Below are positions 63,104 through 64,000 of a DNA stretch of 64,000 nucleotides, in pieces. The DNA lies in the NCBI GenBank assembly GCA_963807355.1, contig CAWEBX010000028.1, forward strand, positions 9,850 through 73,849. Direction: 5' to 3'. The position numbers were made by a program, and so were the translations under genes. The DNA is from Nitrobacter sp963807355. Lineage in GTDB: Bacteria > Pseudomonadota > Alphaproteobacteria > Rhizobiales > Xanthobacteraceae. The notes under the pieces were generated by a model. The model made no database searches. It was not told the DNA's origin and saw only the letters and a list, made by a program, of their open reading frames with translations. Numbering within the stretch: the stretch's first letter is position 1; the number at the start of each line of letters is the position of its first letter.

Positions 63104-63247
63104 ATGTCAAAGGCCCTTGTCAGCAATCATGAGAGTGGAAAGTTCCTCGGGATGTGCGGGGTCATGTTGTTGCTCCTCGGATGTGCCCCTTGGGGATTTT
63201 ACCCGGGTTCACCGGCCGGCAGGATATGTGGTCGTTCAGTTGCCTAA
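63104..63247 (+). CDS. Possible small lipoprotein
   Basis: A short frame with a hydrophobic stretch and lipobox-like LLLLGC followed by APWGFYPGSP. The start is uncertain and no clear ribosome-binding site is seen. It overlaps the tail of the next gene on the other strand. Weak support. Confidence 0.3.
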   Translation: MSKALVSNHESGKFLGMCGVMLLLLGCAPWGFYPGSPAGRICGRSVA

Positions 63248-63442
63248 CACCGGCTGGCCTGGCGCGCGGTCCAGTGGCGGGTGTGGCTTAGCGAGGCCCG
63301 TCGTACCGGGCGGGGTCTCGTTGTTAGCCGTCCTTGTGTCGATCCGCTCAAGCGTGGTGACGAATGCCGCGAGTATTGCGATTAGCATCGCGAAGGCGAA
63401 AAGTATGACGGCGGTACGGTGGCTATTCCGCTCGTTACTCAT
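63236..63442 (-). CDS. Small single-pass membrane protein
   Basis: GGAGG lies upstream of ATG 63442. The 68-residue product has a polar start, one membrane helix (residues 10-30, TAVILFAFAMLIAILAAFV) and a Pro/Thr-rich periplasmic tail. No family is recognised. Confidence 0.6.
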   Translation of the reverse strand: MSNERNSHRTAVILFAFAMLIAILAAFVTTLERIDTRTANNETPPGTTGLAKPHPPLDRAPGQPVLGN

Positions 63443-63470
63443 GTGGGAGCCTCCACTCTAAGCAAAAACG

Positions 63471-63701
63471 TTATGCGGCTTGGATAGTTCCCCGCGCGGG
63501 TGGACACACAGCACCCGCGCGGTAGGGCGGGTGCTCAAAAAGATCGGGCAACTCAAAGACCGCCTCCCACATCAACGAGTGGCTTTCATCGCCCGGGTCG
63601 CAGTCCCGCCTAAGAAAAGCCGCCTCAGTTGAGGCCTTTTTGTTGGATGCAATAAGACCAACAACTGGTGGTAGATCCTCCTCTCGGGTCGTCGGCGCCA
63701 T
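63471..63701 (-). CDS. Hypothetical 76-residue protein
   Basis: GAGGGAGA precedes the ATG by a few bases. The product is soluble with a proline-rich C-terminus. Its start is six bases after the stop of the rlpA-like gene, so the two could be cotranscribed. No family is recognised. Confidence 0.45.
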   Translation of the reverse strand: MAPTTREEDLPPVVGLIASNKKASTEAAFLRRDCDPGDESHSLMWEAVFELPDLFEHPPYRAGAVCPPARGTIQAA

Positions 63702-63707
63702 TCTCCC

Positions 63708-64000
63708 TCAACGAAGAGACACCATCGCAGTCCCGCTCATACCGAGCACGCGAGCAGCGCCATAGGACAGATCTATGCACCGTCCCTTCACGAACGGGCC
63801 ACGGTCATTTATCCGGACCGTAACGCTTCGACCGGTTGAATGCGAAGTGACTGTGACGGGGAGCCGAACGGTCTAGAGCGGTGCGCTGCGGTCATCGCGT
63901 TTGCATCATCTGTTCGCCCGATGCTGTTCGGCCGCCGCCGTAACCATATCGAGAAGCGACACAACTTTCCGCGAATGCAGGCGGAGATAGGCAAGCCATC
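63708..64000 (-). pseudogene. RlpA-like lytic transglycosylase, frameshifted, cut by the window edge
   Basis: Reading leftward from the right edge: the end of a signal peptide (ACLSPPAFA), then ESCVASRYGYGGGRTASGE, then in other frames ANAMTAAHRSRPFG and VTVTSHSTGRSVTVRINDRG with PFVKGRCIDLSYGAARVLGM, ending at TGA 63708-63710. These are the RlpA double-psi beta-barrel blocks. Two frame changes near 63900 and 63865 break it. The N-terminal start lies beyond base 64000. Confidence 0.7.

Noticed and set aside
1..64000. CRISPR arrays, rRNA and tRNA genes
   Set aside because: No regularly spaced repeats and no tRNA or rRNA-like segments were recognised on either strand.

Overview
The window looks like a chromosomal segment of an alphaproteobacterium of the Bradyrhizobium/Nitrobacter/Rhodopseudomonas group (Nitrobacteraceae). 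This rests on high GC, the gene order ccmI-ccmE-ccmF-ccmH-degP-two-component-glnE, a feuP/feuQ-like pair, a GlgE-type glycogen/trehalose operon, and copies of the palindromic repeat common in Rhizobiales intergenic regions. The genus is inferred from remembered family features, not from a search.

Region 1 (about 1-18.5 kb) is a decaying prophage or gene-transfer-agent-like (GTA-like) element. Small hypothetical genes and a repressor with three tandem 19-bp operators lie on the left. Portal, prohead protease, HK97 major capsid, head-tail connector, DUF3168, a TIM-barrel tail protein, DUF2793, a tail fibre, a GH19 endolysin and holin-like genes follow. Most structural genes carry frameshifts, nonsense codons or deletions; the tail-tube and tape-measure genes are missing across a fusion between DUF3168 and the TIM-barrel protein. 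Set between the head genes are polymorphic-toxin cassettes: a deaminase domain with an Imm1-like immunity gene after the portal, an RNase A-like CdiA-CT domain after the protease, and two tandem HNH-nuclease/DUF2019 pairs after the capsid gene. They share remnants of one N-terminal module ending in QPRVPAGN and DGGQWTDGG. This is the strongest candidate for an undescribed system: interchangeable toxins carried by a capsid cluster, comparable in layout to MuF phage toxins.

Region 2 (18.6-39.2 kb) is core genome: feuP/feuQ, a hypothetical gene with an internal amber codon, the cytochrome c maturation genes ccmI (frameshifted), ccmE, ccmF and ccmH, a degP protease, a possible small RNA with a strong terminator, a second two-component pair overlapping glnE, a PAS histidine kinase, a cation efflux transporter (frameshifted), a VanZ-like protein and an HU protein.

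Region 3 (39.3-55.3 kb) is an alpha-glucan/trehalose cluster on the minus strand: glgE, treS-maltokinase, glgB, glgX and treZ, linked by overlapping start and stop codons, then glgP; malQ is divergent. Together they would interconvert trehalose, maltose 1-phosphate and glycogen (TreS and maltokinase make maltose 1-phosphate, GlgE elongates, GlgB branches, GlgX debranches, GlgP phosphorolyses, TreZ and MalQ process oligosaccharides). The glgE and treS reading frames are joined into one 1756-codon frame, but the sequence shows this follows from a single extra base that destroys the glgE stop.

Region 4 (55.4-64 kb) has an aspartyl protease and a histidine kinase, then a tyrosine integrase that opens a second mobile island: small phage genes, HNH endonucleases, a truncated IS110-family element and a frameshifted rlpA-like gene running off the right edge. 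Across the window more than twenty single-base lesions are visible, including in housekeeping genes, so either real gene decay or systematic sequencing error must be considered.
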